Of a DNA stretch of 64,000 bases, positions 30,203-40,116 are shown piece by piece. Source of the stretch: a virus. The translations under genes and the position numbers were made by a program. The DNA lies in the IMG/VR virus record IMGVR_UViG_3300031251_000004, positions 1-64,000 of that record; one strand, given 5' to 3'. How positions within the stretch are numbered: position 1 is the stretch's first letter; each line of letters starts with the position of its first letter. The notes below the pieces were generated by a model, which was not told where the DNA came from, searched no databases, and saw only the letters and a program-made list of their open reading frames with translations.

Positions 30203-30559
30203 CTATTTTACAGTAACGGTATCATTAATATTTATTTTTGCTGCTTTTAGTGCATTAGTCATAGGAGCTGATAGCTTTTGTTTTAATAGCGTATCTAGTC
30301 CTATTGCTACTTTTGGATTGGCTGGGGCTAAAACTGATTTAAATGTAGCTACCGGTCCTTTGTTCACTAATATAAAAATTGTTACAGCCGCATCATCTGG
30401 CACACCAGCTTGATTAAGCATTGGTGCTACATTAGTAGACAATTGCCATAATCTTGCATTTTCTAAAACAGTCTAAATCTCCCCCGATTGAGCAGACATA
30501 ACAGCTTGTGCTTGTTTTTCAAACTTTGTTGCCAATTTATGTAATGTATTGATATCCAT
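30203..30559 (-). CDS. Small virion-type protein interrupted by in-frame TAG
   Basis: From the ATG at 30559 (Shine-Dalgarno AGGGAT) the frame reads MDINTLHKLATKFEKQAQAV, reaches TAG at codon 29 (30475-30473) and continues open for 89 codons to TAA. Downstream sequence looks like one continuous protein (TVLENARLWQLSTNVAPML...). The N-terminus resembles the amphipathic starts of the 11285 and 5770 proteins. Readthrough, suppression, reinitiation at a TTG (30442) or a recent nonsense mutation are all possible. Other genes here use TAG as a normal stop. Confidence 0.55.
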
Positions 30560-30610
30560 TTTAATCCCTATTATAATTATAATTGATTATTGGCAGCGGT
30601 CGATGCTAAA

Positions 30611-30639
30611 AAGATGGCATATAATGTGAATGCCATCTT
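30611..30639. promoter_or_regulatory. Inverted repeat over the start of the 30630 gene
   Basis: AAGATGGCAT, a 9-base spacer, then ATGCCATCTT form a perfect 10-bp inverted repeat. Its second arm contains the ATG of the fibre gene and its spacer contains TATAATGTG-like sequence. It could hide the start codon in mRNA or be a protein-binding operator. Confidence 0.45.
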
Positions 30640-31895
30640 CAATTCTTTACCCAGCATCTCTGGACAATACCAGTACTTTGCCAACGGCTTATGACAATAT
30701 CACCCCTGTCAAGGCAGAAACTGTTAATATTTTGCGTGATGCTATTTTAGCTATTGAGCAAACCTTAGGCGTAAAACCTCAAGGCGTCTATACAACAGTT
30801 CGGGCAAGACTAGATGCGTTAGATGTAATAATTGGTTCTATAATTTCTGGTGGTGGAGGTGGCGGAGGAGGTGGCGGGTCAGTAGTATTTGCTGGCGATC
30901 TAATGGGAACATCAACCCATCAGATAGTCATTGGACTACAAAATAACCCAGTCAATCCGGTTAAGCCCATTGCGGGACAAGCATTAATATTTGACGGATA
31001 TCAATGGAATCCAAGTACAAACTTTTTAGGGTTAGAAATTATAACCGGACCAATTTTATCAACATCTGAAAATACCGGGCTAATAGAATTAGATGGTAAA
31101 TTTATAGTAAATGGTATAAACATATCGTCATCATCAACATCTGATATGGGTCAAGGTATTATTTATTATGATTCAACTTTGAACAGATTTCAAGTTTCCG
31201 AAGATGGCGGGTCATATGTAAATCTTATTGGTGGCTCTTCTGGTGGAGCTGCAAGCGGTGATTTAGATGGGTATTATCCAGATCCAGTTGTAGTTGGAAT
31301 TCAAACCATTCCAGTAAATCCAATAACACCAATCGCCGGGCAAGCACTAATATATGATGGGTATACATGGATACCTGGAACTAATTTTATAACTCAAGAT
31401 ATCTTTACCACCGGTAGCGTAACTAGCGGACCTGATTTATCAACATCTGCAACCACTGGGTTACTAACATTAGACGGTAAAATGGTTGTAAACGGTATCA
31501 ACACATCTCTTATATCTGATGCTGGTCAAGCAATAATTTACTTTGATGGTTATACAAATAATCTATTGATTTCTGAAAACGGTAATCCTTATGTAAATAT
31601 ATTTGCTGATATTCGTAATATAATAAATACGAGCTCAAACTATACAACAACTCAACAAGATTCAGTTATATTAATTACATCTGGCTCATCAATAACTATT
31701 CAATTAGTCAATAACCCAATAACCGGAACAGTTCAAACCGTAAAAGACAAGTCAGGTAATGCCGGAACGTTTAATATAACAATACAGTCTTCTGCTGGTG
31801 GAGTTTTAATAGATGGAGCAAGTACTTATATAATTTCTACCAATAATGGTAAGGCAAGTTTTATATTTGATGGTATTGGTTGGTATAGCGTATAA
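30630..31895 (+). CDS. Short tail fibre with shared N- and C-terminal domains
   Basis: This protein has 421 residues. Residues 1-70 (LPTAYDNITPVKAETVNILR...TVRARLDAL) are nearly the same as the N-terminus of the inverted fibre at 46252-48657. A Gly8 linker near residue 75 is followed by two copies of a GDLMG/GDLDGYYPDPVV repeat with ISTSENTGLIELDGKFIVNG-type segments. The C-terminal 90 residues (IDGASTYIISTNNGKASFIF) form a domain also found at the ends of the 31924 and 46252 products. It is likely a virion-attached fibre. Confidence 0.75.
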   Translation: MPSSILYPASLDNTSTLPTAYDNITPVKAETVNILRDAILAIEQTLGVKPQGVYTTVRARLDALDVIIGSIISGGGGGGGGGGSVVFAGDLMGTSTHQIVIGLQNNPVNPVKPIAGQALIFDGYQWNPSTNFLGLEIITGPILSTSENTGLIELDGKFIVNGINISSSSTSDMGQGIIYYDSTLNRFQVSEDGGSYVNLIGGSSGGAASGDLDGYYPDPVVVGIQTIPVNPITPIAGQALIYDGYTWIPGTNFITQDIFTTGSVTSGPDLSTSATTGLLTLDGKMVVNGINTSLISDAGQAIIYFDGYTNNLLISENGNPYVNIFADIRNIINTSSNYTTTQQDSVILITSGSSITIQLVNNPITGTVQTVKDKSGNAGTFNITIQSSAGGVLIDGASTYIISTNNGKASFIFDGIGWYSV

Positions 31896-31923
31896 TAATT
31901 TCACATATTCAATAGGAACATAA

Positions 31924-34900
31924 ATGTCTTTCTCTGGAAAACCAACTAATGCTAATGAACTAATTCTTTGGGATGGCACCGAGTTTTATAGTGGTAAATT
32001 AACTGGTAATAATATAGATACAGCGTCTACCACTGCTATACAAATAAACGGTGAATTGATAGGAACAGCCTTTGGCGCAAATAATGGAACTACAATACCA
32101 ACACTAACAAGTGGTAGCGGAGTTCCAAGCACAACACCAGCAAATGGTTCGCTGTATATGCGAGTTGATGGTACCGGTAGCACTGGATTATATACATATC
32201 AGAGCGGAACTTGGGTATCAGTTTCTGGAAGCGGAACATTTAGCGCTGGCGGAGATCTTTCTGGCACATCATCAAATCAAACCGTAATAGCAATTCAAGG
32301 TAATGCAGTTGAAGCCGGAGTTTTAGGCAGCACACAAGACGGTTATGTTCTAACTTGGGTCAACGCATCAAGCCAATGGCAGCCAAAACCATCTGAGGTA
32401 AGTCTATATGGTGATGTAAATGGTACATCTGCTTCATCTACGGTTGTTGCTATACAAGGAAATACTATAACATCTGGCGCTCTTACTAAGGGGCAATTTT
32501 TCGTTGCAACAAGCACAAGTAATTGGGCAGCTACAACATTATCCGGAGATGTTAACGAGAGCGCTACAACCCCTGGACAACTAACTGTAATTCAAATAAA
32601 TGGTTCAACGGTTCCAGCAGGAGGATCATTAACAACTGGTAATGTTCTACAAGTCAATGGAAGCAGTAGTCTTACTTATGCTGCGGTCAATCTTGCTGGC
32701 GGTAGTAATTATGTCACGGGCGTTCTTCCAACCGGGAATCAAGCAAACCAATCTCTTACACTAACCGGTGATATAACCGGAAGTGGTACAACTGTTGGTA
32801 CAGCTACTACATTAGCAAACACTGCCGTATCTGCTGGAAGTTATGGAAGCTCTACACAAGTAGGAACATTTACCGTTGATGCTAAGGGTCGTCTAACCGC
32901 TGCAAGCAATACTACCATCTCTGGAACTACTCCAGGTGGAGTTGCAGGCGGTGATTTATCTGGCACATATCCAAACCCAACTATCGGATCATTAGACGGT
33001 TATGCATTACCAAGCCCAACACCAGGCGTTCTAGAAGAAGTAGGTGGTAGTCTTGTATGGAGTACAGTCAATCTTGCTTCGAGCACATATGTAAGCGGCA
33101 TTTTGCCAACTGCTAATCAAGCCGCCCAAACAATGGGTGGAGATGTTTCAGGCACAACCGCAAGTGCAACCGTAATCAAGGTTGATGGAGTTTCTTATCC
33201 GGCAAGCCCAAGCACTAATACAGTACCAGTTGTTACTGCAAGTAATACTGTTACATATCAGCAAATTGCTGACGCTCAAGTTAGTGCAACTGCTGCTATC
33301 GCTGGTACAAAAATAAGCCCTAATTTTGGAACTCAAAATGTAACTACATCTGGTAATATAACAACAACAAGTACCGGATCTATTACATCAAATACAACTG
33401 TAACAGCAGTTAGTGGAGTTATTACTCCATCAGTTGATACATCTGGTGCATCTACACTAACACTTGGAACAACCAATGCTACCAAGGTACAAATTGGTAC
33501 AAGTGGTAACACAACCGAAATACTTGGTAACTTACAAGTTGATGGCGCTGAAACAATTATTGGTACTAGCATATTCCAACAAGCTGCAACATTTGATGGA
33601 AACGTAACGGTTGCTGATGGTTATAGTTTTACAGTGATCGGTGCTACTGGCGGAACATTCTCTATAAACGGAGATGGAGCATCCACATTATCAACTAGTT
33701 CAGGCGCATTGACTATTGATGGTTATGCTAGCACACTTATACAAGCAAACGGATCTACTCAAATAGATGTTAGCACTAATGGAGTACAACTATTCTCTGG
33801 ATCACAATCACTTGGCGGAGGAGTTGGAGTACTCGGATTTACTAATGCAACAACGGATCCAACAACTAATCCATCAAACGGCGCAATACTTTATTCATCA
33901 GGTGGCGTACTAAATATACGACAATCTAATGGTACCACATTCCCAATTACATCAGGTGCGACTGCATTTACTGCTGGTGGAGATTTATCTGGAACAGCAA
34001 CAAGCCAACAAGTAATATCATTGACTGGTACTACCGGAACAGTTAGTACGGCGTCGTCCACAAGTACAATTCAATTCAATACGGCTTCCACATCACCAAC
34101 ATTTAATCAAGCAAATAATACGGCTGCTTCTGGAACTGGAACAGCACTAACAGTACAAGCACAAAACGCTACAGGAAGTACAAGCACTGGTGGTGCATTA
34201 CATCTAACATCAGGTACTGGTACAACTGTTGCTGGAAACGTTCTTATTCAAACTGGTGGTACAACACAATTAACTGTATCACCAACTGCTGTTACATTCG
34301 CATCATTGTCTGGCGGAGGATCACAGGCATTCGTTACCGTTAGCACAAGCGGAGTAATATCAACAACTGCTATATCTGCTGGTGGTGATCTAAATGGAAA
34401 CTATCCAAATCCATATGTCTCATCATTGAGTGGATCTGGTGGTACAGGAAATCTTGTAACGATCAATTCAGGATTCTTAGAATGGGCATCAACGGTCGGT
34501 GCTTGTGTATTATCACAGGCAACCACTTCAACTGGTGGTAGCGGTACACTAACTGTAAGAGCAAGAGATTCATCTGCTTCTGGTCACGTTGGTGCAGATC
34601 TTAACTTGTGCGCTGGATACGGTCCATCAGGTATTGGAACACTAAGACTACAAACTGGTTCATCCGCTGGTTCATCGCCATCAATTGGCGGTAGCAACGA
34701 TCAAGTAGTAATTACAACAACATCAATTGCATTGACTCCAAGTCTTTTGAACTGGACTGGTGGTACTGGTGATTTACAATCCAACGGATCAACAATTATT
34801 CAAATAAGCACTGGTACTGCAACAGTAACAGGTGCATTGAATCAATCAAGTGGTGCGTTCTCATTAGCTGGTAATGGTGCATCATCAATAACAACTACTT

Positions 34901-37089
34901 CGGCTCACGCATTGACAATAACAGCTGGTGCAGCATCTACATGGTCAAGTTCTGGCGCATTAACAATTACATCTGGTGGAACTTCAACCTGGTCAACAAG
35001 TTCAGGAACTTTATATGTGGATGCAGCACAATATCTAAACCTTGGTGAAACTACAGCCCTTGCAATCAACATGGCTCAGCCAGGAATACTTACCACGGTA
35101 AACGGAACATTGACTGTCGAGCAAGGTACTACACTAAATAGCAGTCTAACTCAATCAAACGGTGCAGTTTCATTATCTGGTAATGCGGCATCAAGTTTTA
35201 CAACTTCAAGCGGCGGACTAACACTAACTGGTGCAGCAGCAAGTACATGGTCAACAAGCGCTGGACTATTAACAATAAATGGTCACACCGGTATAGCATT
35301 ACAAGATGCCGGGTCAACGTATCTAACATTAACGACTAATCAACTACAATGGGCTCAGAGCGCGTTTACACCAGTAATCAATCAAGCTGCCGCAGTAAAT
35401 AATGGAACATCATTTACTATTAGCTCTCAAAATGCCGGTGGAAGTGGTTATAACGGTGGTGATTTAATCCTAACATCTGGTGCTAAAACTGGTAGCGGAT
35501 ATGATGGATATATCTATTTAGAAGCTGGCGGTAATATAGAAGCATTTATTATGTCTGCCGATGCAACATCTGCTGGCGGACTTGGAATTGGTACTACACC
35601 CGGAAGTGATCCAACAATTACTCGTGGTTCTGGTATTCCAACCACAACTCAACCAAATGGAAGCCTTTTCTTACGAACTGATGGTGACGCATCATCAACC
35701 ATCTATATTAGAGAAGCTGGTACATGGAGCATAATATCCGGAGCAGGCGGTACTCCAGGCGGTAGTGCTGGTGGAGATCTTAGTGGAACTTATCCTAACC
35801 CAACAGTTGCTAAGGTTGATGGAGTTGTATATCCAGCAAGCCCAAGCACAAATACTGTTCCGGTTGTAACAGCCAGTAATACTGTTACATATCAGCAAAT
35901 TGCTAATGCCCAAGTTTCGGCTACAGCTAATATCGCAGTTAGCAAACTAGCTGCTGGTACGGCTGCACAACTATTACTAAATAACTCTACACCTACTCCA
36001 ACTTGGACAACAGTTAGCGGAGATGCAACGATCTCGGCTACCGGTAGTGTTACAGTTATATCTTTGGACGGTTATACATTACCAAGTCCAACGCCTGGAG
36101 TTTTGCAAGAAGTTGGCGGTAATCTTGTATGGAGTACGGTAAATCTAGCATCATCAACTTATGTGTCTGGCGTTCTTCCAACTGCAAATCAAGCAGCACA
36201 ATCACTCACTCTAACAGGTGATGTAACAAGTTCAGGTGGAACAACAGCATCAGCGTCCACAACGGTTGCAAAAATACAAGGCGTTGCAATTACTGGAACA
36301 CCAGCTGCTGGCTATGTATTAGAAGCGACAAGCCCAACCGCAGCATCTTGGCAAGCTCTTACCAGTGTTACATTAAGTGGAGATGTAACCGGAACAACCG
36401 CATCAAACATTCTATCATCAATAGATGGTTATGCGCTTCCAAATCCGGGACAACATCAAGGCGTATTACAGTCTGCAAGCAACGGTGCATTATCTTGGAG
36501 CACAGTAAATCTTGCATCTAGCTCGTATGTGTCTGGTAATCTTCCCGTAGCAAACATTGCTCCAGGAACTTCTGCTCAAGTTTTGATGAGCAATGGAACA
36601 CCAGCAACAACTTGGACAACATTAAGTGGCGATGTTACAATAAGCGCGACTGGCGCTACAACTGTAAATAGTATTAGTGGCAGCTCACCTATTGCAATAT
36701 CTGCGGCAACACTAAACTTCACTGGTGGAACTGGAAACTTACAATCAAATGGAACCACGGTTGCTAGTATTACTGCTAATAAACTAATAACATCAAAAGG
36801 TATTCGAAGAAATGTAACAACAGTTAGTGGTTCAACATATACAGCACTAGCCACTGATGATATCATTGCAGCAGATCCAACCAGTAATACAATAGCAATT
36901 ACATTACCGTCTTCACCAACAACAGGTGATACGCTTGTAATTAAAGATATAACTGGTCAAGCAAATACAAATAATATAACGATTACACCAGCATCCGGCA
37001 ACATTGATGGAGCTAGTAACTTTGTTATAGATATGAATTATGCAAGTATTACAGTGGTATTTACAGGAGCTCAATGGAGCGTATTGTAA
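31924..37089 (+). CDS. Giant repetitive tail fibre (1721 aa)
   Basis: This protein has 1721 residues and is Thr/Ser/Gly/Ala-rich. GGDLSGT and LSGDVTGT repeats recur throughout. A longer unit containing YPASPSTNTVPVVTASNTVT and YQQIA-AQVSATA occurs twice, near residues 425 and 1305. STWSTSSG-type short repeats fill the centre. The C-terminus (SPTTGDTLVIKDITGQ, IDGASNFVIDMNYASITVVF) is the same domain as in the 30630 and 46252 fibres. The repeats suggest a long trimeric shaft. AGGAACATAA precedes ATG. Confidence 0.8.
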   Translation: MSFSGKPTNANELILWDGTEFYSGKLTGNNIDTASTTAIQINGELIGTAFGANNGTTIPTLTSGSGVPSTTPANGSLYMRVDGTGSTGLYTYQSGTWVSVSGSGTFSAGGDLSGTSSNQTVIAIQGNAVEAGVLGSTQDGYVLTWVNASSQWQPKPSEVSLYGDVNGTSASSTVVAIQGNTITSGALTKGQFFVATSTSNWAATTLSGDVNESATTPGQLTVIQINGSTVPAGGSLTTGNVLQVNGSSSLTYAAVNLAGGSNYVTGVLPTGNQANQSLTLTGDITGSGTTVGTATTLANTAVSAGSYGSSTQVGTFTVDAKGRLTAASNTTISGTTPGGVAGGDLSGTYPNPTIGSLDGYALPSPTPGVLEEVGGSLVWSTVNLASSTYVSGILPTANQAAQTMGGDVSGTTASATVIKVDGVSYPASPSTNTVPVVTASNTVTYQQIADAQVSATAAIAGTKISPNFGTQNVTTSGNITTTSTGSITSNTTVTAVSGVITPSVDTSGASTLTLGTTNATKVQIGTSGNTTEILGNLQVDGAETIIGTSIFQQAATFDGNVTVADGYSFTVIGATGGTFSINGDGASTLSTSSGALTIDGYASTLIQANGSTQIDVSTNGVQLFSGSQSLGGGVGVLGFTNATTDPTTNPSNGAILYSSGGVLNIRQSNGTTFPITSGATAFTAGGDLSGTATSQQVISLTGTTGTVSTASSTSTIQFNTASTSPTFNQANNTAASGTGTALTVQAQNATGSTSTGGALHLTSGTGTTVAGNVLIQTGGTTQLTVSPTAVTFASLSGGGSQAFVTVSTSGVISTTAISAGGDLNGNYPNPYVSSLSGSGGTGNLVTINSGFLEWASTVGACVLSQATTSTGGSGTLTVRARDSSASGHVGADLNLCAGYGPSGIGTLRLQTGSSAGSSPSIGGSNDQVVITTTSIALTPSLLNWTGGTGDLQSNGSTIIQISTGTATVTGALNQSSGAFSLAGNGASSITTTSAHALTITAGAASTWSSSGALTITSGGTSTWSTSSGTLYVDAAQYLNLGETTALAINMAQPGILTTVNGTLTVEQGTTLNSSLTQSNGAVSLSGNAASSFTTSSGGLTLTGAAASTWSTSAGLLTINGHTGIALQDAGSTYLTLTTNQLQWAQSAFTPVINQAAAVNNGTSFTISSQNAGGSGYNGGDLILTSGAKTGSGYDGYIYLEAGGNIEAFIMSADATSAGGLGIGTTPGSDPTITRGSGIPTTTQPNGSLFLRTDGDASSTIYIREAGTWSIISGAGGTPGGSAGGDLSGTYPNPTVAKVDGVVYPASPSTNTVPVVTASNTVTYQQIANAQVSATANIAVSKLAAGTAAQLLLNNSTPTPTWTTVSGDATISATGSVTVISLDGYTLPSPTPGVLQEVGGNLVWSTVNLASSTYVSGVLPTANQAAQSLTLTGDVTSSGGTTASASTTVAKIQGVAITGTPAAGYVLEATSPTAASWQALTSVTLSGDVTGTTASNILSSIDGYALPNPGQHQGVLQSASNGALSWSTVNLASSSYVSGNLPVANIAPGTSAQVLMSNGTPATTWTTLSGDVTISATGATTVNSISGSSPIAISAATLNFTGGTGNLQSNGTTVASITANKLITSKGIRRNVTTVSGSTYTALATDDIIAADPTSNTIAITLPSSPTTGDTLVIKDITGQANTNNITITPASGNIDGASNFVIDMNYASITVVFTGAQWSVL

Positions 37090-37134
37090 TCAATCGATTT
37101 ATACTAATGATAATATATAATAATAGGAGAATCA

Positions 37135-37554
37135 TTGTCATATAAGGAACCACGAGCACTAACTACCGACTTTGGATTAATCAAATTATCCGGAGATCTT
37201 GCTGGCACAGCCGCATCTCCAATAGTAATAAGAATTAATACACACACGGTTGCAACACAAACTCTTGGTGCATCACAAGATGGATATGTACTGACTTGGG
37301 TGAATGCAACATCATCTTGGACTGCTGAATCTGCTCCTGGTAGTTCTGGACCAACTGGAACGGCTGGCGGAGATCTTAGTGGAACTTTTCCTAACCCAAC
37401 AGTTGTAGCATTACAAACAATTCCAATTATAACAACCGCTCCAACTAACGGACAAGTACTGACATACGTTTCAGCTGATGGAAAATGGGAACCAAAAACA
37501 GTAACGGGAGCTACACCAAGTATTGCTCGCACATTTATGCTTATGGGCTGCTAA
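37135..37554 (+). CDS. Small fibre-repeat protein (TTG start)
   Basis: This is a 139-residue protein. The TTG start is supported by AGGAGA 4 bases upstream; there is no ATG nearby. It consists of two fibre repeats, GDLAGTAASPIVIRINTHTV and GGDLSGTFPNPTVVALQTIP, each followed by DGYVLTWVNATSSW or GQVLTYVSADGKW, and a short tail (IARTFMLMGC). It may be a fibre remnant or a short connector. Confidence 0.6.
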   Translation: MSYKEPRALTTDFGLIKLSGDLAGTAASPIVIRINTHTVATQTLGASQDGYVLTWVNATSSWTAESAPGSSGPTGTAGGDLSGTFPNPTVVALQTIPIITTAPTNGQVLTYVSADGKWEPKTVTGATPSIARTFMLMGC

Positions 37555-37566
37555 TAGGAAAATACA

Positions 37567-37911
37567 ATGACAGATACATTTCAAGTTTTAGGGCAACTAA
37601 ATATAACAACTACTGGAACACTACAAACATTGTATACAGTACCAGCAACAACTTCTACAACTATATCTACTTTGGCGGTATGCAATCAAAATAATAGTAC
37701 TGCTGCTTTTAGTGTAACGGTTAGAAGCGTAGCTGGTGCCAATGCCGATCTTTATTTATATGGAGGTTCGGTTGCTGGAGGTTTAGAATTATCAGGACCT
37801 AATACATTTTTGGCTACTTTGGGTATTACGCTTGCTACTGGTGATATTGTTAAGGTTCAATCAGATACAGCCAACGTTACCTTCCATCTTTTTGGCGTTC
37901 AAGTAACTTAA
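37567..37911 (+). CDS. Small beta-sandwich virion protein
   Basis: This 114-residue, all-beta protein begins FQVLGQLNITTTGTLQTLYTV, has LAVCNQNNSTAAFSVTVRSV in the middle and ends VQSDTANVTFHLFGVQVT. This pattern is common in small phage tail or decoration proteins found beside fibre genes. No enzymatic motif is present. The stop is followed by a 55-base AT-rich spacer before the glycine-rich series. Confidence 0.6.
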   Translation: MTDTFQVLGQLNITTTGTLQTLYTVPATTSTTISTLAVCNQNNSTAAFSVTVRSVAGANADLYLYGGSVAGGLELSGPNTFLATLGITLATGDIVKVQSDTANVTFHLFGVQVT

Positions 37912-37966
37912 TATCTAAAACTTTTTTCAATATACTAAAACTTTGGTATTTATTTAGGAAAAATAT

Positions 37967-40105
37967 ATGTCTCAAGGCACCGCAGTAACTGTAAATAACA
38001 TAAACCTAGTCTCTTTGAGTGGTGATATCACCGGCAACACCATTGACGGCTATGTTTCTTCTATTAGCGGTCCATCTCCAGTCATCGTTACACCTAACTC
38101 TTTACAATGGCTTAGCTCGGTTACCTCTCCTACTTTAACTCAAGCTTCTTCAGCTAATCCCGGACAAAATCTAACCATTCAAGCTCAAGGTACTGGCGGA
38201 GGTGGAGCAGGCGGCAATTTAATTCTTGCTTCTGGAACTTCATTATTTGGCAGTGCCGGCAATATCATCTTTCAATTAGGCGCTACGACAGGTTTGACTT
38301 TATTATCTACTGGAACTTTGCAGTTTCCGGCTACCGCTACAGCAACCATCAATCAAGCTGCCTCTACCGGAGGCGCTACTAATTTAAGCATTACTGCCCA
38401 ATCAGCTGGTGGCGCTGGAGACAACGGTGGAGCTTTAGTATTGACTTCAGGAGCTTCCACTACAACTGGTACTTCTGGTAATGTTATTATTAATACGGCT
38501 ACTCCAGGTGGTGGTACTGCTGGTAATATCTTATTTCAGGTTAGTGGTACTACTCAGGCTTTCGTTAATAGCTTTGGTGTTGGTATCGGATCTACTCCTG
38601 GCACTTCTCCTACTATTACTTCTGGTTCTGGCGTTCCAACTTCCACCCAACCGACTGGCTCTCTTTATCTAAATACCAGCGGTTCAACAATTACCGGTGT
38701 TTATACCCGCACTACCAGCTGGCTACCAATCAACGCCTACACAGGCTTAATAGCTCCAATTACAGCTACCACTAATACTAATACCGTTGCAGTATACACT
38801 GTCGACAGCACTTCTGGTAATGACGGAGTTATTCTTCATTTTCACACTGGTCCTACAACTTACGTAATGCCATCCCCTGCTCCCGGACGACAAATCATTA
38901 TTCGAGATATTACTGGTGCCATCGAAACTACCAATCAAACTGGCGGATATGTTACTGGCTCCGGAGCTACTAGCAACGTTATTTTTGTTGCTCCTCATGG
39001 TACCGAATCTTTTAATGGGAGTGCTGGCTATATATTAACTGGAGGTTCTACTTTTCACGTTACTAATAACTCAGCCGCCGTCACTTGCAGCACTGGTTTA
39101 TTTACCACTGAACTTGCACCCGGCATGAGCATCACATTTGGCGCTCAATCTGGTGTATCTTACGTAATCTCTTCCATCGGATCAGCAACTTCACTCACAC
39201 TTACCTCTGTGTATACAGGTACCACTAGTACTACCTCTTCTGCCACTATGAATAGTTTAGCTTACTATGCTAACTGGGGTACTCTTACTTTGACAAGTGA
39301 TGGTACTAACTGGTTCGCTACTAGCAATAAACCCATGCGTGTTTACTTAACTGCTAACGGTACTTTTATCCCTTCTCCTGGCTGTACTGCTGCTTATTTA
39401 GTTGGCTGCGGAGGTGGTGGAGGTGGTGCTGGTGGTGGTGGAACTAGTACTTCTGGTGGTGGCGGAGGCGGCGGCGCACTTCAATCGATTATGATAACCA
39501 CGCTTACTCCTAATATTGCTAGTGGTTATACCGTGGTAATTGGTGCTGGTGGGACAGGTGGAGTCGCTAACTCAGCTGGCACTACTGGTAATCCAGGAAA
39601 TAATACTTCTTTTGGTACCTTAGCATATTTTTATGGTGCCTCTGGTGGTAGCAGCAGTGGAGGTCTTTTTAATTCTCCCGGTGGTTTATTTTTTACTAAT
39701 AGTGGTACAAATATGTATTCTTCTTCTAGCGCTGCCGTTGGCACTGGATCTGCGTCTCTTGCGGCCGCAACTACTCAACTTCAAGGAAGTACATCGCCAG
39801 GATCTATTGCCATGGGTGGGTCTGGCGGAGCAAATAGTATAAGCGGTGTTGCTGGAATGATCAATACCAGTTCGAATCTAGCAACGGCTTATGTTGCTGG
39901 TACCGGAGGCGGAAGCAACGGCGGTGGCGGCGGCGGTGCTGGACCTCAAGGCAACGGTGGCAACGCTGGTGCTGCCTCAAGTGTAGGATCATCGGCTTCC
40001 GCTAATACTGGAGCTGGAGGTGGCGGTGGTGGTATTCTTGCCAGTACTGGCACCGCTGGCGGAAACGGTGGAAGTGGATATCTCTATGTATATACTTGGA
40101 TGTAA
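37967..40105 (+). CDS. Glycine-rich tail-tip adhesin, paralogue 1
   Basis: This 712-residue protein is the first of four tandem relatives. The N-terminal half has SLSGDITGNTIDGYVSSISG and stacked NLTIQAQG/LVLTSGASTTTGTSGNV repeats. A middle domain contains HFHTGPTTYVMPSPAPGRQI and IIRDITG. From about residue 490, poly-Gly tracts (GCGGGGGGAGGGG, GNGGNAGAASS) form a tip domain ending GGSGYLYVYTWM. Glycine-rich tips of this sort (Gly_rich_2 type, or polyglycine-II as in T-even gp38) bind receptors. Codon choice differs from the 31924 gene (more T- and C-ending codons). Confidence 0.75.
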   Translation: MSQGTAVTVNNINLVSLSGDITGNTIDGYVSSISGPSPVIVTPNSLQWLSSVTSPTLTQASSANPGQNLTIQAQGTGGGGAGGNLILASGTSLFGSAGNIIFQLGATTGLTLLSTGTLQFPATATATINQAASTGGATNLSITAQSAGGAGDNGGALVLTSGASTTTGTSGNVIINTATPGGGTAGNILFQVSGTTQAFVNSFGVGIGSTPGTSPTITSGSGVPTSTQPTGSLYLNTSGSTITGVYTRTTSWLPINAYTGLIAPITATTNTNTVAVYTVDSTSGNDGVILHFHTGPTTYVMPSPAPGRQIIIRDITGAIETTNQTGGYVTGSGATSNVIFVAPHGTESFNGSAGYILTGGSTFHVTNNSAAVTCSTGLFTTELAPGMSITFGAQSGVSYVISSIGSATSLTLTSVYTGTTSTTSSATMNSLAYYANWGTLTLTSDGTNWFATSNKPMRVYLTANGTFIPSPGCTAAYLVGCGGGGGGAGGGGTSTSGGGGGGGALQSIMITTLTPNIASGYTVVIGAGGTGGVANSAGTTGNPGNNTSFGTLAYFYGASGGSSSGGLFNSPGGLFFTNSGTNMYSSSSAAVGTGSASLAAATTQLQGSTSPGSIAMGGSGGANSISGVAGMINTSSNLATAYVAGTGGGSNGGGGGGAGPQGNGGNAGAASSVGSSASANTGAGGGGGGILASTGTAGGNGGSGYLYVYTWM

Positions 40106-40116
40106 AGGTCAAATAA

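Noticed and set aside
30203-30559. Genome-wide TAG recoding as the explanation of the in-frame amber
   Set aside because: At least the genes ending at 8396, 13087, 19081, 25453, 25868 and 26357 use TAG as their natural stop with a neighbouring gene right after it. A global reassignment of TAG is therefore not supported.
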